A stretch of 36,841 nt of DNA. Origin: Zygnema cylindricum (taxonomy: Eukaryota; Streptophyta; Zygnematophyceae; Zygnematales; Zygnemataceae). The notes beneath the pieces are model-generated. The model searched no databases. It worked only from the letters and a program-made list of their open reading frames with translations, and had not been told where the DNA came from. Below, one piece after another: positions 18,362 to 28,500 of the stretch. Position numbers and translations under genes: made by a program. The DNA lies in NCBI GenBank assembly GCA_037447655.1, contig JBBHKE010002254.1:1-36841 (forward strand), given 5' to 3'. The stretch's first letter is position 1, and every line of letters begins with the position of its first letter.

Positions 18362-19543
18362 TGTCAAGCGCGTGTGCATCTTCAGCCCATTCGCACTCCC
18401 ATGGGTTCCGGGGCTTCATTCCACTTTGTACGTACTCTAGCGTACGGAGAAGGAGAAGGACAATCAGCCGGATCACATCTTTCTATTTTCATCCTAGAAC
18501 ACTACGCAATTTAGTTCACCTTAAACAGAGGTCGAACTGAGGAGTTAGTCCGGTGCAAAGTGTCTGATCCATTATAGTGTGTGTTCTATGTAGCTCTAGT
18601 AGAGGGATACCTTAGAGAATGACACGTAACATTTGGGATTATCCCATAGATCTTACTGTTAGCTGTCAGTATGATGTTAGTTCAGGCCCAACCACCGAGC
18701 AAAGCATTTATGACGTTGGGACAAAGTTAGGCGGTTTCACGTTGAGTCAGAATTTTGTTTCATTTTGTGTGTGATAGAAGGACCCTCGGCCGCTAATCCA
18801 GCCGGGACCAGTCGTCTAATTTTTAGCCTGAGTGTAGTACAGTCTGTTTTGTCTTATGTCAGTACAATAACAATTGCTGGTCGCTAATTGGCTTGTCACA
18901 TTGCTTTGACTTTGGAACTAGCAGTAGGACAAACTCTAGTTGTATAAGGCACTTGGGGCCGAAGGAGACAGGTTGCTTTTTCAGTACTGTCTCATGAGAA
19001 AACCCCCAGAGAATTAAATCAATCTTTTTGTTGGAGAACGGTTGCATTGTGTCGTTGACTCTATTGCCATCTTTGTTTTGGATTGTCTTTTGTGGAGACC
19101 GTAACATGGGTGGGTAGTTGGCACTATCTCCTTTTTGGGCGGTTTGGACTTTCGCTGTTTGAAACTAAGAAGAGTCTTGTCGGATCCTTGCGATGGAACC
19201 GGGAGGGTTGAGGGAGACTCATACCTGACTTCGGGGCCATTGGGAGAGGTTTTCTTCGGCTGAGTTTGGTCATCGTTGCACTCTAGGGTATGTGAATTCG
19301 CTTCACCATTATCATTCATTTCTATCTTTAATTCCATTTTCTGGGGCAAGGTGATATTGTTTAATCTGAAAAGCCGATATTTGTTATTTCTATATTTCTG
19401 CGTGGGAGTTATTTGCACACTCTTGTGGTCATCTTTGGGTTTGTCCGGAGTTTTGCGGAAAGGATCGGACGACTCTCATTTCCTTCCTATTCTTTGGAGA
19501 GTAGCTGGGAGTGTGGCATTTCGTGGGCTTCCAGAGGAGTAGC
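18362..19543 (+). repeat. G4 3' repeat B
   Basis: Starts TGTCAAGCG and ends GGAGTAGC. It is a second copy of 12436-13616 with scattered mismatches and small indels. TATAAGG is at 18943 and CTTTTTCAGTACTG at 18976-18989. Confidence 0.88.
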
Positions 19544-19736
19544 TACAGGGCACCTTTCTTTTCCACTCGATTCCTCCTTACTATCTATGCATATCCCTAG
19601 GGGGGGGGTAATGAACAGAGATGGGCATTATCACGGATCCAAGGGAGCATCAGCATTTGGGGTGGATTGCAGGTTTCTCATGCACACCTCCTTCGACATA
19701 TCACCTGGACCTCACGGTTACCAGGCACGCTCGCCA
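19544..19736 (+). repeat. G4 terminal repeat A'
   Basis: 193 bp, TACAGGGCACC to CGCTCGCCA, followed directly by AGGA and resumed G2 coding sequence. It defines the 3' terminus of G4. Confidence 0.88.
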
Positions 19737-20059
19737 AGGATCCAACTGCTCTCCCAGGGTCTAATCCATTTTCCTTGGCTTCACCGCTACCCACGCTTCC
19801 GGGGGTCGTCCCCATCTAGTAATATCAAATTCGGATCCTACCTGTAGGTCTACTTTTTCCCTCCCTGCCAGGACCCTACTGTTGACAACTTCTGCTAAGT
19901 TGTTTCCTTCTGGGCAACCGCCTCCCCCCACTGGAGGGACCCTCAGATGGGAGATTTGAATTTTTTGTCTCTCTCTCCCCCCCTCAAGCTGCAAAGTTGC
20001 TTGCATTGCCAACAATTTAGGGGCTGGAAGGTATTTGTTTTGCCGCTCTGGAGAGTGAA
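19737..20059 (-). pseudogene. G2 linker between methyltransferase and reverse transcriptase
   Basis: In frame with the methyltransferase: NKYLPAPKLLAMQATLQLEG, a Gly/Pro-rich stretch, VDLQVGSEFDITRWGRPPEA, then the segment ending GEQLDP, which leads into RT. A stop interrupts it near 19761. G1 carries the same linker at 2300-2640, so it is a family trait. No domain is recognised. Confidence 0.75.
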
Positions 20060-21059
20060 GATTTGAAAAGGCCAGGGCATATTGGATCACCCATGTGATT
20101 GCGTTTAAGTCCATGCTTTGTCCAATTAGGCTGCATCTTTGAGGTTCCGAAATACCTTGAGCTGCTGTGGTGTCCGGGTAGAATCCCATGGCTTGCTCCG
20201 TTTCTTCAATGGTTGGGGTTGTCCATGTTCCTCTAGTATTGTCAAATATCATTCCAGCTGCCCCTTTCCGATACGCATGGCTGTTTGGGAAGGAGACCAA
20301 GGTCGGAAGACCTTTGCGTGGAAATCTTGGTTTGTTGCATTTGAAGAAGGGAGAACGGTCAATTTTAGTGACGGGTGTGGCCATTCACCCCTTTTTCAAG
20401 ATTTGTTTTACTGTGTTGTTGTGGTCCCGAATCTCCTTGTCTAAGAGCTGTCGGAGGATGGGAACAGGGATTAAATTTGTTTAATAAGCCCTTACTCGGT
20501 GTGCCCGAGATCCCATCTGTGCCGCGTTGAAAACCAACGGGATTCCTAAAATCTGGGTGACCTGTTTCCAGCTATCCGCTACATGTTGTCGCCGATCATC
20601 CCCCGGGTGTACATTTTCCAAAACATACCCCACTGGTGTGTCTTGGAGCTGTTGTATCCATGATATTACTTGTATCATATTAAAGGAAGTCCTACTTGTT
20701 CGGTCTGAATGTCCTTTTCCTTGTCCGGCTAGGGAGTATCCCTTACAAGGCCATCCTGCTACCACCAAATCTACCCTTCTCTGACTGGCTACGTCTGGGG
20801 TCATGATGTTTTCCACATTTTGAGGTAAGCTTTGGTGAGCTTGGGGGATTCCCGACACAAGGAGTTGTTGAGGATAGAGTTAGTGTAGTTGGTGAAGGCG
20901 ATGCTCGCTGGCGACTCGAGCTTTGGGTGATATTTCCACTGCCGTATACGCCTCTATTACTTATCCTGCTTTCAAAACCGCTTCTTAATAAATGTTGATT
21001 CGTGAAAATAATGATACAATCCAGAGCCCAGAAGCTGGGATGGTCAGTGACACCACTTG
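20060..21059 (-). pseudogene. G2 C5-cytosine DNA methyltransferase domain inside pol
   Basis: A single minus-strand frame, broken by stops only, holds the C5-methyltransferase motifs in order: motif I-like SLFSRIN (about 21010, degenerate); motif II-like AVEISPKARV; motif IV DLVVAGWPCKGYSLAGQG with the catalytic Pro-Cys at 20750-20745; motif VI YVLENV (Glu-Asn-Val, 20618-20610); motif VIII SRAHRVRAY; a target-recognition stretch (RKGLPTLVSF, GTWTTPTIEETEQAMGF); and motif X SLIGQSMDLNAITWV (20129-20085). AHR-x-R in motif VIII and the LPT, PT-E-E and LGxS patterns point to the DNMT3/DRM group. It would methylate cytosine C5 using S-adenosylmethionine. Stops: near 20986, 20962, 20881 and 20482. 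It lies between protease and RT. Confidence 0.88.
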
Positions 21060-21229
21060 TTGGTTGAACTTCCCATCTTAGGACAGGATTTTGTAAGATT
21101 CTGACCGAAGAATGTAAAGGATCTCAATTGGTGCTATAGCTGTAAAAGCTTGTTTCACTCCCCGCCGATGTGCTGCCATCAGAAATAGTCGGGCTTGGTA
21201 TCCCTCTTCCCACCACTTGGAAATAGGGA
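21060..21229 (-). pseudogene. G2 segment between protease and methyltransferase
   Basis: Fragments such as KWWEEGYQARLFLMAAHRRG and VKQAFTAIAPIEIL can be read, with frame changes. No domain is recognised; probably the N-terminal extension of the methyltransferase or a linker. Confidence 0.5.
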
Positions 21230-21886
21230 ATTGTTATATTTCGTTGGCAATATCTGGTGAGCATGCAAAAAGTTCAGCTGGAGAGGATGTGGAATATACA
21301 GGGTAATAGCCGGACACGGGCGCATTTATCATTCCCCTACTCCATAATCCTAAGGGCACCACCACCTGGGTCCCTTCAGGCTCCTTGGGGTCCCTCACCG
21401 TGAACGCTCCTTCCACACACTCAACTCCATATTCAGTCGGGTCCAAGTTGCCATCCCCAGCATAATCTCGAACTACTTCGCTTCCACCACTAAAAAGGGG
21501 AGCTTGATCCTGACTCGTTGACCAACATCATATGAGAATTCAATTTTCATAGCTTTGATGATTCCATAAACCGGTTGACTTCTGCTGCTTACTGTACTCA
21601 GGCAGATATCGCTTGGTAAAATTTCTGGGCGTGATTCCACAGGCATCTGCTAAAAAGCAGAAGTTGTTATTAAATTTGGAAGCGCACCAGTATCGACCAC
21701 GATATCGTGATAGCCCCCGTATGCGTTGAGCTTAAAATTTCTGGTCCGGTTTAGGATGAGAGCCAGCGATAAGGCTTTGTAATCCCTATCCATCATAGAG
21801 GTCTTGGGTTCGGCGGATAGAAAAACGGAACTGGATTGATCTGCCGCCTCTACCTTCTCCCGTCCCAAGTGAATTTCCTCTCTCAA
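21230..21886 (-). pseudogene. G2 retropepsin-like aspartic protease
   Basis: The minus frame shows YGGYHDIVVDTGALPNLIT, with the Asp-Thr-Gly active site at 21694-21686 preceded by hydrophobic residues. A stop follows TTSAF, then the reading continues (MPVESRPEILPSDICL, IKAMKIEFSYDVGQRVRIKL) and, after another change, a 70-residue piece to 21234. In the family it cleaves the gag-pol polyprotein. It lies between gag and the methyltransferase. Confidence 0.8.
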
Positions 21887-22677
21887 TGCATGAATAAGGA
21901 TATTTCTGATAGATTGTGTGATGAGGCGAGAGTTTTGACATGTGTAAGGGCGTAGGGCATTAAGTGACGGACTAACATAGCAGTTGGTTTGGAGGAAGGA
22001 GGCACAGCTTTAGGTGAGGAAATGGGGGTATTCTCCTTCGTTTTCTGCTTTTCTTGCTCCCCCCCTTCTGCTTCCTCGTTTTCAGCGTCCGAGCCTGGCT
22101 TGGGAGGGTTTGCTGGTGTTTCATCCTTAGGGCGTTCAGCCATGTTTTGTTTGAACCAGTTCTGGGTTTTCCGCTCCTCTTCCTCTTTAGCGTTTTTCTG
22201 TGTCTCCCTTTGTCTTCCGAACTTGTATTTTCCTAATCCGGGCGACAGTTTCTTCATAGCTTGTGGGGGAGGGTTTGTAGGTTTTATTCCTAGGCCGGTG
22301 TCATTGTTCAGTATTACCGCCCAGGGAGTGAATGACAATGGTCCAGTGGTCTTTCAATTATGATCTCTCGGGGCCAGTCCTTGTTTGTCCCTCCTTTGCT
22401 GTGATGTTGTGTGACGGAGTTGTCTTTGCTTATCCCCCACCCCCACATTCCAAGCTCCTGAATGAAAAGTCAGGGCATGGTTAACTCTTAGATGTGTCAT
22501 ATCCCATCCCATAATGTCGTCATCATCTCCAGCCGCCATGGCTTCCTGTTCAAGCTCCGCTAGCTTTTGTAATAGCTCTTGTTTTCTCCGTTGGAGTTTT
22601 TGAGTACGTGTCAGAGCAGCTGGACGGGAGGGAGAATTTAAACGTAAGGCCGCTAATTCTAAAACCATCGCGGCCAA
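21883..22677 (-). pseudogene. G2 gag C-terminal spacer (coiled coil and charged region)
   Basis: Two minus-strand pieces. 22677-22354 carries a Leu/Lys/Glu-rich probable coiled coil (KLQRRKQELLQKLAELEQEA). 22338-21883 is highly charged (KNAKEEEERKTQNWFKQN) and Glu/Pro-rich, with no recognised fold. They connect the zinc knuckles to the protease. Confidence 0.6.
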
Positions 22678-22705
22678 TTACTGGCTTTGATGTTGAATTA
22701 TCTAT

Positions 22706-24037
22706 TCAAGGGTACGGGTTGCTCGACTTGCCGGTGTTTTTTTCGGGTTCCTCCATTCTGCGGCGTCCCTTGGGGTAAAGGAGCTGAAAAGGGAGAGAAT
22801 TCAAGGCGGCTTCCCCTTCACCGGTAAACAGGGCGTATTGCATCATCTCCTCTGGCAGTCCATTATTTCGGAAACAATGCCCTTCCTTGTGCCCCATAAA
22901 ACGGCATGCCTCGCATTTCGAACCCTCGGTAGTATATTTGCTCCGTAATTCATTAGAAATTTTGGCGTCATCGAATTTAGGAAGTTTGATTAGTCTCAAC
23001 TGGGCTTGAGACACTTTGGAGGTTTCGGACCAGGGGGTTGGGCGGTAATTATCCTTTGTTACTAGAGTTTTGTCCTCTGATCCCCCTCCTTGTTTCTTTT
23101 CGTTTTGCTTCTGAGTCTTTTCAGCCCTTTATTTTTCCCATTCCTTCTGTTTCAGAGCGAGTTCCGGTTTTAGTTTTCGGGGGCATCGTTTCCACCCGTG
23201 GCCGTTCTGCTAGCAGTTCAGACAATTATACAAAATCATCCTTTCATCCGCCCCCATTCCGGGTTTTGATCCGCTATCAGCTGCCTGTTTGCCCTTAAGC
23301 TTCCGCAAAGCTTGGAGTTCATCCTGCTCTTCTCTGCTCAAAGAGGTTTCTCCGGCAAACCCGACGAAATTTGCTTTAGCTTTGCCGTTGACCGCCTTTT
23401 CCCTAGCCTCACTGTTGACGAAGTGGTCGTACAGTTTCATGGCTGCCAGGGAAATTTCTTTAGCCGAGGGGTTAATGTCTTGAATTGCTTAACCTGCGAT
23501 CCAGTTATGTAAAGTAGACTGTCTGGTGGGTCCAAACGAATTTCGGACAACAATAAAATATTTTGTTACCATTGCTGGAAGACCAATTGTTGACAGCTTG
23601 GTTTTCTAGCAAAGACTGGAGAGCCTATTGAAAAGGGTTTGAGGCGTCTCATTCTTCAAGCATTGAAAGTCTGTGAATTCCTTGATAGCGGACTCATTCC
23701 TCTTAGTATACAATAGTCTCCAGGCGTCAAGGAGTGTGGTGCACGGAGTGGGGTTGGCGATCATTTGAGTGGCAGCTCGAGCTGCCTGAATACCTTGCAG
23801 TTCGTTAACGTAGGCTCGACCATGGGCCTGCAACTTCATGTTTTTGGTAAAGACGGGAGAAACAGAAGCGGCTGCTGCTGCAGCCAAATCAGCTTCCGCT
23901 TGTAAAACTACCACATCGAGAGTCGGATCTGATATTTTGATGCTAAGAGCCATTAGGAGATGTTGCCGCTCCTTGTAATCCGCCAAGGCACCCCCAAAGA
24001 GATAGTTGACCATCATGGGGAAAAGGGTAGTCTCGCA
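22706..24037 (-). pseudogene. G2 gag with two CCHC zinc knuckles
   Basis: From the C3 junction at 24037 the minus strand reads MVNYLFGGALADYKERQHLL, an Ala-rich helix region, LLDAWRLLYTKRNESAIKEF and FNRLSSL, typical gag capsid features. Further on are two zinc knuckles: C-LN-C-x4-H-GWKR-C (23224-23183, with a TAG right after the second Cys) and C-EA-C-RFMG-H-KEGH-C (22915-22874, intact). At least two frame changes interrupt it (near 23600 and 23200). The N-terminus is beyond C3. Confidence 0.82.
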
Positions 24038-24592
24038 TGAAACTCTGAGACCTCCATAAGTCCTCAGAGTGGACAGCTTCCAAGAAGCCTCTAGGATAAT
24101 CCTGACCCCTTTGTGTTTAAGCAAAAAAAACTGCCACCCTGGCAGACAAAAACTCTGACCACCTTCACCCCTGTGAAGAGAAGACTCCCTTGAGTCGATA
24201 GCAAAAAGAATCTCTGAATTTGCTCCCCTGAGCAGTAAGTTATGGAGGGTCAAAGTTGACCTTTTGTACAGAAGCTCTCTGGGAGAGAGGGTCCTATCTT
24301 CTAATTTTTCTAAGTCCTATCTCTCTCACAGACTCTATCTACTAATGTACGGAACCAATCAGATTAGAGTTCCGTACGCAAAAGTACAGCCGCCGGTGTA
24401 CTTTCAGTACGGACATTGTACGACATGGCCTTAAATGTCGACAGGTGGTATGTCCGGATTCGCTCCTTTAATCCTCGGAGATGCCGCGCTCCAATGTAAC
24501 TTCGCCACGTGTCATCCGATGTGGCCATGCCCACAAACCGCCGAATTCTCCTTCCGCGATCTCGGCGCTATTTTCGGCCGTCCGATTAAACT
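24038..24592 (-). repeat. C3 3' LTR, distal half
   Basis: Ends GAGTTTCA at 24038 on the minus strand. Its 5' side stops exactly at the C2 duplication AAACT (24588-24592). Joined in order with 31039-31535 it makes an LTR of 1047 bp once one AAACT is removed. The C3 5' LTR (36425-36450) shows the undisturbed site. Confidence 0.93.
24588..24592. repeat. Target site duplication of C2, left copy
   Basis: AAACT here and at 31039-31043, flanking C2 exactly. Confidence 0.95.
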
Positions 24593-25640
24593 TGAAACTC
24601 TGAGACCTCCATAAGTCCTCAGAGTGGAGAGCTTCCAAGAAGCCTCTAGGATAATCCTGACCCCTTTGTGTTTAAGCAAAAATAACTGCCACCCTGGCAG
24701 ACAAAAACTCTGACCACCTTCACCCCTGTGAAGACAAGACTCCCCTAAGTCGATAGCAAAAAGAATCTCTGAATTTGCTCCCCTGAGCAGTAAGTTATGG
24801 AGGGTCAAAGTTGACCTTTTGTACAGAAGCTCTCTGGGAGAGAGGGTCATATCTCCTAATTTTTCTAAGTTCTATCTCACTCACAGACTCTATCTACTGA
24901 TGTACGGAACCAATCAGAATTGAGTTCCGTACGCAAAAGTACAGCTGCCGGTGTACTTTAGGTTCGGACATTGTACGACAAGGCCTAAATGTCGACACAT
25001 GTCATATCCGGGTTCAATGCCATAATCTCCGGGGATTCCACGATCTAACGACATTTCGCCACGCGTCATCTAATGTGGCGATGGCCACAATCCGCCGAAA
25101 ACTTCCTCCGCGATCTCGGCGCTAATTGCGGCCGTCCGATTAGAATCTAATTTAATCGTAGCCGTAATAAATACATGTGCGGTATTTGTTTCATTTACGA
25201 AACAAATGCGCTGTAGTGATTTATAGTCCGTACCGTAATCCGTGCATTATATATTACCGGATCTATGTATCTCGTAATCTATTATAGTTAAATGAATAAT
25301 CGTACCTATACATATTTAAATAACTATCAAACTATATACTACGTATCATGACTCCTAGACTTAACGGCTAAGGCTACCGGCTGTTTCCTGTCTGCCGGCC
25401 GGTTGGTACAAGGATCAATTCCTGCCGCCGGCACATACCTTTTAAATAAATAAACCCGAACTAATATAAATTTCCCGTAAACCTCAGGATAGCCTAGGTA
25501 GCCATGGCTCTAGCTTCCTCTCCAATTTCTCAGTGACTGCGACAAGTTTGAGAGTTGGAGAGAGAAGTTAGAGGTAGACTGCCTCGGCTTCTTTCTTTCT
25601 ATTCAGACCTAGAAAATACTTAAAACCATTAATTTCTACA
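24593..25640 (-). repeat. C2 3' LTR
   Basis: TGTAGAAATT at 25640 to GAGTTTCA at 24593. It is preceded on the minus strand by the polypurine tract AAATAAGGGGAG (25641-25652). It shares diagnostic bases with the C2 5' LTR that C3 lacks. Confidence 0.95.
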
Positions 25641-25652
25641 CTCCCCTTATTT
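25641..25652 (-). other. C2 polypurine tract
   Basis: AAATAAGGGGAG immediately before the LTR start. C3 has AAATACGGGGAG at 31536-31547, with one pyrimidine. Confidence 0.8.
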
Positions 25653-25784
25653 TCTAGTCAATCTTTAATTTCAGACCACACTTCTCCCTGCAGAAAATTA
25701 GCTTAGGGGAAGGCACAGGTTTGGTCATCATATCTGCTACCATCTCACTATCTGGTCGGTACTCTAAACTGATTATTTTATTTT

Positions 25785-27448
25785 CTACTTTCTCTCTAAC
25801 AAAGCTGAGTCTAATGTCCATGTGTTTAGCTTTAAAATGATGTTTAGGATGGCAGAAATAGCGATTGCTGCTTGATTATCACAAAATATTTTCTGCACAC
25901 CACTCTTAAGATGACCAAGTTCACCAAGTAAAGACTTGACCCACATCAATTCTTTTACAGCAGAGCAAGAGGCCATATACTCAACCTCCATGGTGGACTG
26001 AGCAATGACCTTTTGCTGTTTGCTACTCCAACAGCAAGCCCCATCACCCACATATAATACATATCCAGAAGTGCATCTCCTCATCGGAGCATCACCATAA
26101 CTAGCATCACTCCAAGTAGTGATGTCAGTATTCTCCCCACCAAAATGCAACCATAGATCCCTAGTTCCTATCAAGTATCTAAGAACTCTCTTAGCTGCCT
26201 CCCAATCCTTCTTAGTGGGAGCATTTAGACTTCTACTCAGCACTCCTATAGCTGCAGCTAAATCCGGCCAGGTACAATTTATAAAATAGATTAGACTTCC
26301 CACTACTTGCCTGTAAGGAATAGTCTGCATGAACTTCTGTTCTTCAGGAGATAATTCCTCGTCTAAGACTATGACTCCTCCTTCCTCACTCCCCTCACTT
26401 CCCTTCTTCAACTCCATTGGAGTTGTACAACTATTAGCTTTATCCATTTGAAATTTTTCAAGCATGTTCCCTATTGCTTCCTTTTGAGTCAATCTTATAA
26501 TTTTTCTTTTTTGGTCTCTCTCTACTTGAATTCCCAAAATATATTTTGCTTCCCCCATATCCTTCATTTCAAATCTCCCCTTAAGTTCGGTTTTTAGTTT
26601 ATTAATTTTTTCCATTGATTTACTTAAAACAAGCAAATCATCAACATAAATTGCAATAAATATAAAACCTTCCTCATCTTCGAAAACATAGATTGAGTGA
26701 TCTGAGCTGATCCGAATATATCCTAGACCGGTAAGAAACTCATCATGCTTCTTATTCCACTGTCGAGGCGCCTGTTTCAAACCAGAAAGAGATTTAATCA
26801 GCCGGCATACCTTACTCTCCTCTCCTTCTTCCACAAACCCTTCGGGTTGTCGCATGAAGATCTCCTCTTCCAATTCTCCATGCAAAAAGGCTGTTTTGAT
26901 GTCCATCTGGTGCACTTCCATGTCTTCCGCTGCTGCCAAGGTGAGAAGTATGCGGACGGAGGGAAATCTGACCACTGGGGCAAGGGTTTCCTCGTAGTCA
27001 ATTCCCTCCTTTTGTGTAAATCCCTTTGCCACTAGTCGGGCCTTCTAGCGCTCGATTGTGTTATCTGGGTTCAGTTTTAATTTGAAAACCCACTTACAAC
27101 CGATTGTTTTCGGTTAGGTGGACAATCCACCAGCTCCCAAGTATCAGCTGCCATAATTGAGGCCATCTCTTCATTGAAGGCTGTCTTCCACCGATTTCTT
27201 TCTGGACAATTCATCGCCTCTCCATAAGTTTGAGGTTCATCTTGATGAGATAGTTTTGTTACCTTGTTATTAACCTGTTTTTTTTGCAGTCTTTTACTAC
27301 TTCTCCTTCCCCCTTCAAAATCTGAGGCCGAAATAGATGGTTCTCGTGGATTCTTTCGAACAAACTCAACTTCTCCCCTATCCCTTGATTCCGAATCAAT
27401 TTCCACCACGTCTTCCGCTTCGGGTAGAGTTGTCACTGGAGTTTCCAC
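25785..27448 (-). pseudogene. C2 reverse transcriptase and RNase H (copia)
   Basis: The largest intact frame of the element is 27032-25785: [48 protein letters not shown], the catalytic box YVDDLLVLSK near 26640, then RNase H with WSDASYGDAPMRRCTSGY and MEVEYMASCSAVKELMWV. The last part is frame-changed after AISA, near 25850. Upstream (27448-27050) lie the spacer and RT entry (EAMNCPERNRWKTAFNEEM), with a one-base deletion near 27105 and an in-frame TAG just before KARLVAKG. C3 shares that TAG. Confidence 0.93.
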
Positions 27449-28500
27449 AGTCGAGTCCTTTTTGGTCTGATTTGTACCTGCAAGAATGTCATCTTCTCTA
27501 AAACCTGGATAGTTAGGAAGCTCAAAGTCATCTGAATTTTCTGACTCAAATCTGATTTTTACTGACTTCGTTTATTTGAAGGGATCCACAGATTTTCCTT
27601 CATCCATAACTACTAGATGCTTTACTAAGATTATATCTTCCCTTTTTAGATCATAAACTCTATATCCTTTAACATCTTCATCATATCCTAATAAGTATCC
27701 CGGTTTTCCTTTAGGATCTAGCTTCCAATTGGACCGATCAGTATCTAGACTGAACACTTGACTGCCGAAAACCTTTAAATGAGATAAGTCTTGTTTTCGG
27801 CCTGTCCATCTCTCATAAGGTGTTTGATCTTTTATAGCTGAAGTAAGAACTCTATTTTTGAGGTAATTAGCACAGTTCATTGCTTCTGCCCAAAACCTTT
27901 TTCCTATCTTCTTATCCGACAACATACTTTTAGCACTATCACTTAGTGTTCTATTTAACCTTTCAGCTACCCCATTCTGTTCCAGATTTTCTGGAACTGT
28001 CTTTTGGTGTTGAATCCCATCTTCCCTCAAAAAATCCTCAAACTGGTTAGAAGTATACTCTCCACCATTGTCACTCTTTACTCTCTTGATTGGAGTTTCA
28101 TGTAGTTTTTTGCTCCATGCATTATATTGTCTAAAACAATCCTCGGCTTCTGACTTGTTTTTCAAAAAATACACCCGAGAATACCGAGACCAATCATCAA
28201 TTATAGTCATCATAAATCTCTTCCCCCCGGTGACGGCACTCTAGCTGGTCCCCAAATATCTGTGTGTACTAGATCTATAAGTTTTTCTCCCTTGTAGGTG
28301 GCTGTTTTAGGAAAGGGTAATCTGTGTGCTTTACCTTGAGCACACCCACTACAATCACTTATATCATCACTCTCACTGAACTAAATCCCTTCCACCACTC
28401 CCATCTTTTTCATCTCTCTTAGCTTATCTAGATTCACATGCCCAAGCCTCTTATGCCACATCATAATATCATGGACACCAGCATAATAAAGTTTCTTCGT
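27449..28500 (-). pseudogene. C2 integrase (copia)
   Basis: Zinc domain WHKRLGHVNL (about 28450) with a TAG soon after VVEGI. A one-base loss near 28225 shifts the frame before the core. Core fragments DDWSRYSRVYF, KSDNGGEYTSNQ and EQNGVAERLNRTL follow, then FGSQVFSLDTDRSNWKLD and a TAA after VDPFK. The first catalytic Asp block (HTDIWGP) lies in the other frame near 28250. Not functional as it stands. Confidence 0.9.

Larger units (their letters stand above)
12436..19736 (+). mobile_element. G4: complete but internally deleted gypsy element with split direct repeats (7301 bp)
   Basis: G4 is inserted in the RT linker of G2 with 4-bp duplication AGGA. Order: B (12436-13616), primer-binding site, gag-like region, tandem repeats, RNase H, integrase (split by a solo LTR at 16237-17476), PHD-like finger, polypurine tract, A (18167-18359), B (18362-19543), A' (19544-19736). 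Protease, methyltransferase and most of RT are missing, so it would need enzymes in trans. It ends CGCTCGCCA and begins TGTCAAGCG, roughly inverted repeats. Confidence 0.85.
6467..24037 (-). mobile_element. G2: Ty3/gypsy element with methyltransferase and PHD-like finger, interrupted three times
   Basis: G2 occupies 6467-10359, 11548-12435 and 19737-24037; the gaps are solo LTR C4 and element G4. It is cut at 24038 by C3, so its 5' end lies beyond the right edge. That these are one element is shown by target duplications at C4 (CTGAA) and G4 (AGGA) and by proteins that resume exactly across each gap. The order on the minus strand is gag with two zinc knuckles, retropepsin, cytosine methyltransferase, RT, RNase H, integrase, PHD-like finger, polypurine tract, then repeats A, B, A'. 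Its 3' terminus at 6467 ends CGCTCGACA. Confidence 0.88.

Noticed and set aside
12436-19736. G4 with conventional LTRs made of B followed by A
   Set aside because: The 5' B is followed directly by the primer-like site without A, and A stands between polypurine tract and 3' B in both G4 and G2. A private 5' deletion is still possible and is listed as the refuting case.
20481-20858. Bacterial restriction-modification methyltransferase or contamination
   Set aside because: The domain is in polarity with gag, protease and RT of G2, shares decay with them, and its end recurs in G1. Its motif VIII and X forms look eukaryotic (DNMT3/DRM-like).
24038-24592. A truncated independent LTR next to C2
   Set aside because: It is the other half of the C3 3' LTR; the AAACT duplication and the intact site at 36425-36450 show that C2 split it.
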